From NCBI GenBank assembly GCA_035610365.1, contig CM069432.1, positions 259,157,177-259,221,176 on the forward strand: DNA of 64,000 nt. Direction: 5' to 3'. This stretch comes from Aquatica leii (Eukaryota; Arthropoda; Insecta; Coleoptera; Lampyridae). Positions 36,410 to 47,750 of this stretch are shown here, piece by piece. Under the pieces are notes generated by a model that saw only the letters and a list, made by a program, of their open reading frames with translations, ran no database searches and was not told the DNA's origin. Numbering within the stretch: the stretch's first letter is position 1; each line of letters opens with the position of its first letter. The position numbers and the translations under genes were made by a program.

Positions 36410-38270
36410 CCAACGAGCGAACAAGCGTTTTTTCCTTGTTTCAGCTTGCAATGTACAAAATTTATATATTTAAGCGCTGCATCGGTCGCGATTTCATTTG
36501 TTGCCTGATGCCCGCTCGATAATTAACTTAGCGAAGTGAAAAGGTGCATGGGGTAAAAGATATCTGCTTTTAAAACTTTAGTTTTTTGTAGTTTTACAGA
36601 CTTTATAGTGATGTGTTTTGTGTTGTAAATTAAGGTGAGTTCATCTAAAATTTATTTTTTATTTTAGATTTATTAATTTATTAAAACAATAAATGCCAAA
36701 AATCCTTTTATATTTGATTATATAAATATCATTGTTAATTGAAGTAAATTCAAACAGAATAATTGATAAGCACTAATATTACTATTTATAAAAATTTATA
36801 CATTTTTAAATAACTTGAAATAAGTAATGTTGAGAAAATACTTTCCAGTTTGAGACGTCGAAACATTTCCATTTTTCATGAATAATTTGTCAATTTGTTT
36901 ACTTACGTATTAATTTCTTTACAGTATACAGGATATCAGAAAAAAAGAAGAAACTGTCTGCATACCAAAATTTGCTGAATAAAAGAAAAAGAGAGAAAGA
37001 ACTAGAAAACCATGTCAAAATTACGTATTTTTTCAAAACCCTAATCTACTTTGCCAAATATTAATAACAACAATAATACAGATGAATCCTAATATTCTGA
37101 ACCTGTACTTGAAACAAGTATCAGCATCAGACAAGAAATTAATCTTCTAGAAAGTAATCTATCAATATCTTCAAGTTTCGCTGATAATGAGAAATCAACA
37201 CCTTCAAAAATTACCAGAACGGAAAATATGAGTCAAGTTTCGAAAGATGCTACACTATGGTCAAAGAAATAACGTCCTAATAATATTCAAGAATTAGTAG
37301 AACGTGGCCCTGCTCATTATCAAAACAAAAAAGATATTTATCTGAGAAATAGTTCGGAGTCGGGGCGTAAGTTTTCCAATAGTTACTTTGAATTTTACCG
37401 AACAAAGAAAAAAATGAGCGTTTTTGGTTGTTGTATTCCGAAACAAAAAATCCACTTGACTGCTTCTGTTGCAAAACTTTTAATGACAGCGATTTGAAAT
37501 CTCTTCGCCTTAATGATGAATCTGGTTACAATGACTGGAAGCATTTAAGTGAAAAGAGCAAGTTACATACCGAAAATATTCTAAAACAGCTAGATCTTTC
37601 TAACCGTTTTAATAAAAGTGAAATAATTGACTATATAACAATTAACAACTTAGTGGATTCTTCGTATTTTATTAACAATGCCGGTTTCTCTTGCTACCGC
37701 AGAACGATCTTTTTCAAAAGTCAAAATAATAAAAAATAAATAAAAAGATGGACCATGGGGCAAAACCGACTAAGTAATCTTGCTATCATTTCAGTAGAAA
37801 CCGACCAGCTAAAAGAATTAGACACCGAAGCTTTAATTAAACAATTTGCAAAAATTAAAGCACGGAAAGCCCAGTTCACTTAGCTAAAATATTAATAACA
37901 ATTCGTTATACTTGGATATTAACCTTTAAAAGGTGACATGTTGCGTTATGAAAATAATATATTGTTTTGTTTTTATTTGTCGATCAGTTTCGTCTTGTGA
38001 TATATAAACGAGTATTTTTAAAGTTTTAAATATTTTTTTTTCTTGTGCTTTTGTATCATATATTACATTTGAAACTAAAATACAAAAATTCAGAGTTCTA
38101 ATATTTATGAAAATACTTTTTAAAATTATTTTTCAATAGTGGATAATAATACCTAACTTAACCCGTATCTGTACTCACATATGATCGTGATACAAATTTG
38201 GGGAGTTATTTTAAATTTGCACAAGGGCGCCAAAAGTGCTATGCGCGGGCCTGGTCTCAGGCGTCCAAAA
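36410..38270 (+). mobile_element. ZMYM1-like hAT transposon, internally deleted
   Basis: Plus-strand remains of a TTF-zinc-finger hAT transposase. N-terminal part from about 36940: KKKKLSAYQNLLNKRKREKE, an acidic linker, LVERGPAHYQNKKDIYLR, then YFEFYRTKKK and, in 37428-37739, ETKNPLDCFCCKTFNDSDLK...GYNDWKHLSEK, the TTF-type finger. It jumps almost directly to the C-terminal dimerisation block: TAERSFSKVKIIKN, then QNRLSNLAIISVETDQLKELDTEALIKQFA (37680-37880). The whole catalytic middle is missing. A donor-like AAG|GTGAGT at about 36633 and an acceptor TTTACAG near 36927 suggest a 5' intron. The right end may be near GGGCGCC/GGGCCTGG at 38225-38250. Confidence 0.65.
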
Positions 38271-38769
38271 CCGAGAGCTTAGACTAAACAATAATAAGGA
38301 AATCGTGAGAATTTCGTACACTCGGCCATCCTGCTGATGGTATGTCCCTATATCATCAATGTTTGATCCTGTAAGACTCAAAGTTCAATCAAGATGTCGA
38401 GCAATCACATCAATAAAATATATTCGGAAATTTGCAAGACTTCTATTTAAATTTAATATAAAATAGATTACAATAAACTAGTTAATTAAAACATATGCTG
38501 ATAAAAGTAAAAAAAATATTTTAATGAATAAATCGCTTTTTGCGTGTGGGTGGGTAGGCGTATCGAGCTGAGGATGGTCCTTGAACGGTTACCTAGAATA
38601 CAAAAAAAAACACTTTTTGATCCAACATAATCTCTGTGCAAAATTATTGTAACAATTATTATTCCAACAATTAACATTTTATCTAATCTTATCTCATTAT
38701 CAACTAGTTTAACTAGCGCTTAAATATTTCGGTCCCGGCACTGCCTACAACTGTTTTGCAGTACCTACT

Positions 38770-39285
38770 TTGGATATGGTGCAGTTATTAAGGGAGAAAA
38801 CGCGCATAATACCCATCCAAAGCACACTCAACACCATATAGCTTAGCACTGAGTCGTGCAATGACGCTAAGGGAAATACGCGCAGAGTATCTGCTCCAGC
38901 TACTAACTATCATTGTACCATGGCCATCCTATCACACACCTACACTGAAAAGTGCAATGACACTAAGGGAAAACGCGCGAAGTATCCGCTCTAGCTACAG
39001 GTAAATTATTACTACTAAGACGTGCATTGACACTAAGAGAGAAAACGAGCAGAGTGTTCGCTCCAGATACTAATAATTGATGCACCATGTACATACATAA
39101 CTCAATTTGTCAACACAACTTCCAGAGGATCACCTCCAACAACACATACACCTGTACTGAGGCGTGCAATGATACTAAGGGGTAAAACGCCCGAAGTATC
39201 CGCTCCAGATACAGGATAATTAATACTGAGACGTGCAATGACACCAGGAGAGAAAACGCGCATGGTGCCTGCTCCAGATATTAAT
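38770..39285. repeat. irregular minisatellite, about six copies of a 55-60-bp core
   Basis: Core words: GACGTGCAATGACACTAAGG, then GAAAACGCGC, then AGTATCCGCTCCAG. Copies start near 38778 (partial), 38849, 38943, 39013, 39155 and 39225. The steps between the last five are about 94, 70, 142 and 70 bp, so copies three and four and copies five and six form like-spaced pairs 212 bp apart. Confidence 0.75.
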
Positions 39286-39532
39286 AATAGTTGACAACTT
39301 TCAACAAACGGCAAGACAGAAACATATCAATAGAAAATTACCTATAACAAATTAATTAAGCAAAGACTATATGGAAAAGCATGCCCAGTGAAACTCACCT
39401 GTTTTAACATCTACAGACTAACAAATCTTTAAGGGAAAAAATGACTTATTTCTAACTTAAGCATTTTTACAATCCTTTACTCACCTAGAAAATAAACTGT
39501 AAATGGGTCTAAACACAAACATCAGCTCGAGA

Positions 39533-39830
39533 ACGAACAGACAGTATCGGCCTCGGCCATGTTATCATCATGATAAATAAACAACTGTTTATTTAACTAC
39601 TTTGATCTTTATGTAAACCACTAAGCGGACAGTACAGGCCTCGGTTAGCGTCTACCCACATTGCATGTCTCGTGCAATTCATATATTACGCCTCAACTCA
39701 GATGACACGCAGGCAGAACAGAACAGGCCTCGGGTGCCAGCCTCATCGCATCGACGCCTTATAATCACGTTAGTACACTTCAACTCTTACAATGTGCGGA
39801 CAGTACAGGTCCCGCACGTTGTTTTCATCG
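39533..39830. repeat. second interspersed repeat set, four copies
   Basis: GCGGACAGTACAGGCCTCGG-type words followed by a TCATC or CATCG word recur near 39533, 39626, 39714 and 39793, spaced about 80-93 bp apart. They adjoin the first repeat set on the same side of the Gypsy relic's integrase end. Confidence 0.55.
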
Positions 39831-40700
39831 TCTATGTGTCTACCTACCACGTACACATCAAAACCAGGCTACATTCTCAATCTCAGAATGTTTCCTCTTT
39901 TTTTTACTTACACAGCTACCCAGTGCTTCAACCTGTCGGCAGCTACAACAGTACGCTTCTGCTTGTACTGTCCCTCTCTTAAATCTTTGTATCTATCGTT
40001 GAAGAGTACTTTGGTAACTCTGTACGGACCTTGAGACTTTAGATTAAGCTTTTTACTCAGTCGGGTACATATGGTTCAATTGTTATGAGTAACAATACCA
40101 AATCGTTCCGCTTCACGTTGAGTCTTATCGTAACGTTCGTTTTGCTTTCACTAATCGTCTACTATATGTTCTTTAATACGTGTCCTTATAACCAAGAAAT
40201 GCTTTAACAGGAGTGCTTATTAAATGACGGATTTAACGCATTTTGTATTTTTTTTACATGAGTGTCCCAAAGCTCTCCTTTAGTTTCTACACTTGTTGTG
40301 GCCAGCATAGTGACAATGGTTTTATTGTAACGTTATATTGCCCGTTTGATCTAGGAGTAGCTACTGCATTCAACACATGACGAATTGCATGTCTCACAAA
40401 ACATCTTGAACGATTGAAACGGGAACACACTTCCACCATCAGTTATCAAACGGGGGGACTCTAAAAAGACACATGATATGTTGCAAAATACGCTAGACGG
40501 GTTTCATTTTCATCGATCTGACAGGTTCAACAATTGTGAATTTTGTAAACGCGTCAACCAACACAACTATATCAGATAAATCGACCATCCGGAGTAAGTG
40601 TCACAAGTTAGCCCGACTTAGAATATTGAAGGACATTTTAACACATACTTTGGAGAAAGCAGGCGTCGTATCGAAGCAGTCATAAACACAGCTATGCTGT

Positions 40701-42667
40701 TAACAAGTATCTTTTAGAAGAAAAGTGACGTGCTGGAGCTGCAGTGAAGTAAAGACAAAAAAAGCGGAAACTCAAAAAAATTGACCGAGATTATCATTGC
40801 ATTTCCTATACGAAACACTTCCAATCCGTAAGTATACAAAAATAAATGATCTTATAAATAGAGTGATGTTAAAGGTTGTATAAAGATACTAATAAAACGA
40901 GTACAGACCATTTTTAAAAGCTATGAATTTGAAAAAGTGGTTTATTTAAAGGTTCTGAAAGTTTTGGTACTCAATCCGACGATGAAATCAAACTGAATTT
41001 AGTTAGTCAGTTTCACCGTATGTATTACCCACGAGTTAAGAAAAATTATAAATATAATATTTGAAAAAAAAGAATGCATTCTATATAGTAAATACAGACA
41101 TCAATGCGTTGATTTATTTTTAAGTAGTCTACTTTACTATCAAAATCATATCATATATAAATAGAAAAAAGGTAACGAACTCAGTATACAGTAGATTAAA
41201 AATCTTATCAAATTTCTTTTACACTTGACTGGAATTGGAAATTTTATTTTGATAATTTCCACATATAAAAGAAAAAAAATATATATTTTTGGCATTTAAT
41301 TTTACATATTTGTCCAAACAAGTTTTAATTATCTCATAAATAAAGATAGTGCAATATCTAATACAATAAAGTTAGATACCATTTTTAATATTACCAAATT
41401 GAGCTTATCGGTTTATGGTTTATCAACATTCTCATATCATTTCTATATTTAAACATGCTCATACTTTTATTTGAATTGAATTTGAAATAATTTACTTTTT
41501 GTTTGTTCTTATATAAAGCATTTTGAAAGTTAATATTTTTGAGTTTTCTTTTGCTTGATGCCACAAAATATTTATTAAGTTTATCTAATTTTAATTACTT
41601 TTAGTTTATGTAAATTACTAAATATAAAAATTAGAATCTTTTCTATATATAATATATGATGTTTGTTAATTAACACGTTACTTTGGATTCGAATGTCACT
41701 ATGTTTTTTAGTTACGTAGTAACAGTTTCTTTAACTGGTTTTCAATACATTAATAACAAAAGAAATTCTGGAAGGTAAAATTAATTATAAGATACATAAT
41801 GTTAAGTTTGCGTAAATGCAACCATAACCTTAGATAAAAAAGTCAATAGTTAAAGTATGCAAAGTAAGCTACCGGCAAAAATGTTTTCGCTTAAAAAGAT
41901 TCTTGTTTTTCTGTCGGCTTGACTGTTTTTTTTTAAAATTTTTTAATGTTCTATTTTTCATAAATTGTTCTATCAATTATCATTCTTAGAATATATGTAC
42001 AAAACTATAAAACAACAGAAAAAGATTTACAAAAAAACAAAGTACCTACCGAAAATTATATGTAGACATCAGTGGTGTCTCGTGATCAATCATACAAGAA
42101 GGTTATTTAAGAAAACAAGCAATTACCGCAAAAAGTAAACATTTTTTCTACATTAACGCGATTTATATTTAAACTCAATCATATTTAAGATTAAGGTCTA
42201 AGATATCCGTCTATCTTTACAATTACCAAAATAATCAATAACAAGCTCATTGAAAATTACAATGTTTTTATTGGAAGATTTTTTAATGCTTAGCATAGAA
42301 ATGCGCTCAATCTTTCTAGTGTCATAATATTGCCAATTGCGTAAAAACGTTTTAATTCTTTTTAACGTATAGAAATTATTTTATTTGATATATGTATCTA
42401 TTTGACAAACATTTTTGTTGTGGTCTTTAATTGACTTTCGACAAGCGTTGTCTAATTCTAAGCGAATATTAACGCAACCAAGATTCGCCGATGACGAATT
42501 TTTTTTTACTTTATTTTAAATTCGAAACGTCTAAACTATTATTAGCTATGGTTTTTAATGTCTTGTACTACCGTCTTTATGAAACAAAAACGATACACCG
42601 TTCCTTACAAATGATTATTATCGACCCACTAAGAACATCAACTGTAAAGTTTGTCATATGTGATAAG
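40701..42667. other. unassigned AT-rich region
   Basis: A short plus-strand stretch near 40725 (CWSC followed by Lys-rich sequence) resembles the start of a Gypsy zinc knuckle like that at 44790. Otherwise nothing is recognised; the region is AT-rich with homopolymer runs. Confidence 0.4.
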
Positions 42668-43318
42668 AAATGTGCATCTGTGTTTTATACACAGTTGCTG
42701 CAAAGATAATGATAAATGACGTAAGTCACGTAAGCAATGCACTGCCACTGAGTAGGCGAACTGACTTCCGGGCTCAAGATCGCAAACAAGCATTTAAGCA
42801 TTTACTTATCTTCTTACTCGCATAAAATTGTATTATATGTGTCTCACTATGGACTACAATAACTATATCATTTACGATTAGGTTTCAATATTATGCATGC
42901 GGGCACACGTAAGTGTGAGCCTCCGGTAAATTCGCAAATTTTCGTATCTCAATTCTCAATTTAAACGCATAAAATTCAAACTCTGATAGTTTGATTTAAA
43001 TGCGAATTTTTTTGTAATTCCAGTATCTGTGTTTTACGCACACCTGCTGTGAAGATAATGATAAATCACGTAAGCAAAGACCATATAATATGGTCTTTGA
43101 CGTAAGTCACTTAAGCATTGCACTGAGTAGACGAAATGCATTTATTTATCTTCTTTTCTAATTCGCATAACTTGACTACAATAACTATCATATACGATTC
43201 GGCTTCAATATATAAGTATAGACGCGGGCTGACGTAAATGTGAGCTTTGTATCTGTTGCTTTTAAATTGAATTCAAATGCTGATAATTTGATTTAATCGC
43301 GAATTTTCTGTAATTTTA
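42668..43318. repeat. direct tandem duplication of an about 300-350-bp unit
   Basis: Copy A (about 42668-43021) and copy B (about 43022-43318) share, in the same order, TCTGTGTTTTA, GATAATGATAAAT, GACGTAAGTCAC, GCACTG...GAGTAG, TTATCTTCTT, GACTACAATAACTAT, GCGGGC...ACGTAA.TGTGAGC, TTTGATTTAA and TTTTTGTAATT-like ends. Small indels and substitutions separate the copies, so it is not recent. No coding sequence is present. Confidence 0.75.
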
Positions 43319-43344
43319 AAGTGAATAAAATACAGTCCTTATTC

Positions 43345-43400
43345 ATTTTTCTGGAGGGTCATTGACCAAATGACCTAATAGAGAAGCCGATACTGGTAAA
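43345..43400. repeat. dispersed repeat, inverted match to 6985-7035
   Basis: GGTCATTGACCAAATGACC followed by GAGAAGCCG matches the inverse of the stretch near 7000. It lies immediately beyond the tandem duplication. Confidence 0.5.
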
Positions 43401-43499
43401 CATCATTGTAACAAAGAACTGCAATCAACTTTTATATAAAATGTAGCTGATATAAAATATACAAAGTGTGCTTATTGTAATACGCACCCGTAAGTATTA

Positions 43500-43875
43500 G
43501 AAAGAATCAACGATCTTATAAAAATAGATTAGCCATAGCAAACTGTCGAATACAACTGAAAGAAGAACTAAGAATTGAATCAAGAAGAGTGGGACAAAAT
43601 TGAAGAAACGTAGAGGTGAAAAAAATTGAATGACATTGGAACGAATAGATATACAAAGAAATGAAAATAGCAGCAAAAAAAAAAGAAAACAGCATGGAAG
43701 AAATACGTTCAAATAAAAACACAAAAGAATAAACAAGAACATAATAAAAAGATGAAGGAAATGAAACAGTTCATCAAAAATGCGAAAAAGGAAACCTGAA
43801 AGGAATTTGGAGAAGAGATAACAGAAATCCACAAAAGCAATACAAGAAACCAAAAGAAAAAATTTAACAAATCGA
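43500..43875 (+). mobile_element. LINE fragment (endonuclease-RT linker)
   Basis: Plus-strand A-rich sequence reading KTAWKKYVQIKTQKNKQEHN, MKEMKQFIKNAKKET and KEFGEEITEIHK in overlapping frames. It is closely similar in pattern to the linker of the minus-strand LINE (21206-21526, [20 protein letters not shown]). Nothing else of the element is present here. The opposite-strand frame (43497-43940) is a shadow. Confidence 0.55.
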
Positions 43876-43895
43876 AGTTGTAAATACCAATATAT

Positions 43896-44322
43896 TGAAA
43901 CGTTCTCAAATTCAAGAGCCTTCTCGAAGTTGTTATCCATCTTCTAGAACGTATACCGAAAGATATGGAACATTCGAGAGGGATTTCCAAAACGTGTATA
44001 AATACGGAACAAACAAATCGGAGGTCAGTTATTTCCGTAATGCGAAGACGGCAGTGTTAAGAAGATTAGTTAAGTTGAAATAAATAAGTGATTAACGCTT
44101 GTTATAAATAAATCCATGAAGTACGCGTGACTTTAACGTAAACAATAAGAGTTAAACAAGTGTGTGAAGTTATCCGCGGACTTTATCTTATCTTCGTGTA
44201 AGTGGATTAAATTAGTGTAAGTGTTTTTATTAAATATCTTTAGATTAATTGATTCGGTTAGTTATAAACGTGTATATATTTGTAGTATAAATAAATAAAT
44301 TAGTTTAATAAAATTTGCTACA
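43896..44322 (+). mobile_element. probable solo LTR of a Gypsy-type element
   Basis: A 427-bp unit starting TGAAACG and ending GCTACA, flanked on both sides by ATAT (43892-43895, 44323-44326). The next LTR-like unit starts at 44327 with the same TGAAACG. Similar words in both units and in the minus-strand relic at 9067-11409 show one broad family. A solo LTR left after recombination is the simplest reading. Confidence 0.5.
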
Positions 44323-44326
44323 ATAT

Positions 44327-47300
44327 TGAAACGCATAATAACTTTGAGATCAAGATGATTTAAGGTAATTACCGGAATGTTCTCGAAGCAGATAAAGCAA
44401 AATATAAAAAGTGTCCGAAGAAGAATCCGGCGTCGGTCTAAATAAATAAATTGTTTACCACGTGTGCCAAGTATAAATAAAAGAGTAAATATTGTAAATA
44501 TCGAGTAATAGTAACATATAAGTTATTTCTAAGACTTAAATACCGTTATATTTTATTAGTTAGTTATATTTAATAATCAGATTTAAAATTGTGTAAATAG
44601 ATAGTTTAAATAAATGTAGTTTTAAAATTCGTTACAATTGGTATCAGGTGTAGGACGAATTCGTAATATTAAACCGTTAATAAAACGTTGACATTGTGTA
44701 AATAAACAACTGACTAGTCTGCGTCTGGCCTGTGTTTATATATTAAACTGTTCCAGTTCGTTAAATCTGATCGTTTTTAAAATATAGTGACATGCTGGAA
44801 CTGCGGGGCAATGGGCCATGTACGAAAAAGCTGTACTAAGCTCAAAAGAAGACCATAAGAACGACGGGCGAAAAAATATCTACTCACGAACAAGAAAAAG
44901 TGACCATTGATTTGGGAAATGGGGTACTTGACCATCAAGTACTGATAGCCGACATCACGGAAAAAGTTATCCTGGAAATGGACGTTATAGAAAAGTATGG
45001 GTTCCATTTGGATATGAAGAACGATGTGCTAAAGATCGACGGTTCCTTTTCATTCGTCATAGATAGCAGCAGTGCGAATCTTATTGAGTGAAAACATAAC
45101 TCTGCTTTGAAAGACTAAAAGTGCGGTGATGACACGTCTGGATAGAAATTTCCGCGAAGGCTGCATTTACGTTATCAAATCAATGAAGAGCGACTTGGTT
45201 GAAAAGGGACTACTAGTTGGCAAAACATTATAATACGAGTAAATACACGATGTCAGTAATGATCTTGAATGTTAACTCAGAAAACCATAGTAAGTTACTG
45301 CACGCCAATATCTCAAACTGTGAGATGCGTGAATTCTAATAAAGTTACATCACCGAAGAAGTGCTCATAACATCTATTAGACATTCTTACCTCCAAGTGC
45401 CAAAACTTCAACTAAAACCAGCTGGCTAAAGTGAAAGTGTTGATCCAGCAGTATCAAGATGTGTTTTTGCTGGAGACTGGTTCCAAGGAAGCGGTGAAGC
45501 ATAAAATTAATACCGGAGACGCTCGGTCGATACAACAACATCCATGATCACATTATTCCTTTGGCAAAAAAGAAAAAACCGAACAAATAATCACGGATAT
45601 GGAAACTATGGCAAAACTTTTAAATAGTCATTGGGCGTCCCCAGTAATACTAGTAAAGAAGAGAAATGGATCACAAGGTTTTGTGTGACTAAAAAGGATA
45701 GCTACTTTTTACCGAGAAGTGATGATACTTTAGACACTCTGTTATGATCCCAGTGGTTTTCCACGTTAGATTTGAAGATTGGTTATTGGCATGCAGAATT
45801 GAAACCCAAGAACCGAGAAAAGACAGCGTTTACGATTGAGACTGAGTTGTGACAGTTCACTATTATGCCCTTCGGTCTGTGTAACGCTTCTGCAACATTC
45901 GAGCATTTTATGGAAACCATCTTGCAAGAACTGTCTTGGAAGACATGCTTGGTTTATGTAAACGACGGAATTTTGATTGGGAGGGTCGTTTGAAAATCAT
46001 TTGAACAACCTGATAGAAGTATTTAAACGACTATTTGGGTAAATATAAAACTGAGCTAAGAAGAAAAAGTGCCGCGTATTTAAGAAAAAAATGCAATACC
46101 TTGGCCACGTTGTATCTAGAGATGGAGTAAAGACTGACCCAGACAAAGTTTCAGCACCAATCGACAAGCATATCAATTTCGAAGTTACCTTGGGTTGTGC
46201 CCCTATTATAGACGGTTTGTACCCGGATTTGCACATGTTGACTTTTGACAAAACTGACCGAAGAAAAGCAGAAATAGAAGAAAAGATGGAAAATTTGTTT
46301 TGGATACCGATGCAACTAATCTGGCCATAGGTGTATTCCTTTCACAAGTGCAAAGTTTTGTCCCGTCCAGAAAAAAATATTGCTTCACTAAGAGAGAGCT
46401 GCTAGCAGTCGTCAAGTCCATAGAACACTTCTACAAATATTTATATGAACGAAAATTTTTACTAAAGATGAACCACGCCGTCTTGAAATAGCTATTGCAG
46501 TTCGGTAATTCAAAAGTACAAGTAGCAAAGTGAATCGAGAGGTTGCAAGAAGATGACTATGATACAGAACACCGTGCCGGAATCAGTCATCGGAACGCTA
46601 ATACCTTGTTCAAAAGACCATGTTTGTAATTATTATTCGCGAGTTGAAGAAAAGATCGAATGCCTCCGGAGAACTGCTACGGTTCATGACAAATAGGAAC
46701 CTAAATAGTTGAGTCCCGAACAAAAAAACGATTCCAAAATAAGAGTACTCCTCAGCTAAAAAACAAACGGCCAATGATCAACCTAAGAAGAAGTGAGTGC
46801 ATTGGGCAAAAACATCTAAGCATACTGGATACAATGAGACTCTTTAAGAGTGGAAGAGAGTCTTTTTAGGCGATCCGTAGGTAGTGCCAAAGAACTGACT
46901 GTCACAGGTCATCAGGAGGAGGCTTTGGCGTAAAGATGACATATTACTGGGTGAGCAAAGAAGACGTGGTAAGTACACGGTCTCTGTATCAGGAAATGGT
47001 CCAGCAAAAAAGTGCAAAGCACCAATGAAACAATGTAAGCTGGGAAGCCCTTTAGAGAGAGTAGCGTTTGACATTGCAGGGCCGTTCCTAGAATCTTATT
47101 TGGGAAACAAATTCTTCCTAGTAGCAACGGCTAAGGCTACTACTAGCTATATCCAATCAAGAAACAGCCACAGTCGCAAACGTTTTAGTGAAAAGATTTT
47201 TGTCGGTTCCGTTAGAATTACATGTCGATCAAAGCCGCAACTTTAAACCTGAGCTGTTTCAAAAAGTTTACAGACTGCTGAGAATTAAGAAAACTAAGAC

Positions 47301-47750
47301 TGCTCAATCTGATGGCATGGTTGCCTCCTGTGTCATGCTCGGTCGCAAAATACGATTGTCACGCGACTTTCAATTTAGACGAAGACGGGAAAAAGAAATT
47401 GCTGGAGAAGACTACGTTAGCAAGTTAATGCAGAGATTGCACGAAGTACAAAAAGCGATCCGTGAAAACACATAAATTGCCAGCAACAGAATAAAGACCA
47501 GATGTGACGTCATGACGAAAAACGGTGGGCTTCAACTTAGCGACATGATGTGGATGTACAATCCCCAGACAAAACGTAGTTGCAGAAGCAATAGAAGATT
47601 CCTTATGAAGTTGTGCAGCGGGAAACAACAGTTTATGTCAAAATGTTGCTATCATGCGATTTACAAACATTCGCCGCTACATTTTTCTAACCTATCTTTG
47701 CTTTTGTCGTATTTGTTGTTAACATATTACTGCTATTTATTGTAAGAAAT
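44327..47750 (+). mobile_element. Gypsy-type LTR retrotransposon relic, plus orientation
   Basis: The 5' LTR-like unit is 44327-44636 (TGAAACG...GTTACA), followed at once by a primer-binding-like TTGGTATCAGG. Parts in order: gag zinc knuckle CWNCGAMGHVRKSC (about 44790), protease-like zone (about 44900-45090), reverse transcriptase with MPFGLCNASATFEHFME (about 45500-46000), RNase H with RKKYCFTKRELLAVVKSIEHF (about 46290-46480), and integrase with PLERVAFDIAGPF (about 47020-47480). No 3' LTR was seen. The coding region is broken, by well over ten breaks, so it is an old fossil. Its LTR resembles those at 9067-11409. Confidence 0.75.

Larger units (their letters stand above)
38480..40700 (-). 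mobile_element. Gypsy-type LTR retrotransposon relic, minus orientation
   Basis: In minus orientation the right part (about 40700-40300) carries integrase core remains (IVVLVDAFTKF, then a TPRSNGQ-like word). The piece at about 40060-39920 is a GPY/F-type integrase C terminus (QGPYRVTKVLFNDRY, VVAADRLKHWV). Beyond it lies non-coding sequence with two sets of internal repeats (38770-39285 and 39533-39830), probably the element's 3' tail. Gag, protease and reverse transcriptase were not found here, and LTR limits are not clear. The element is strongly broken (more than ten breaks) and old. Confidence 0.55.

Noticed and set aside
38770-39285. Regular repeats considered as a CRISPR array
   Set aside because: The setting is a eukaryotic nuclear genome, the copies diverge, and spacer lengths vary from about 15 to 85 bp with related spacer sequence. 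A degenerate minisatellite fits better.
44777-47480. Host aspartic protease or retained gag-like gene within the Gypsy relic
   Set aside because: The protease-like and zinc-knuckle parts lie in the normal order of a Gypsy element together with polymerase and integrase remains, and nothing suggests they are kept by selection.
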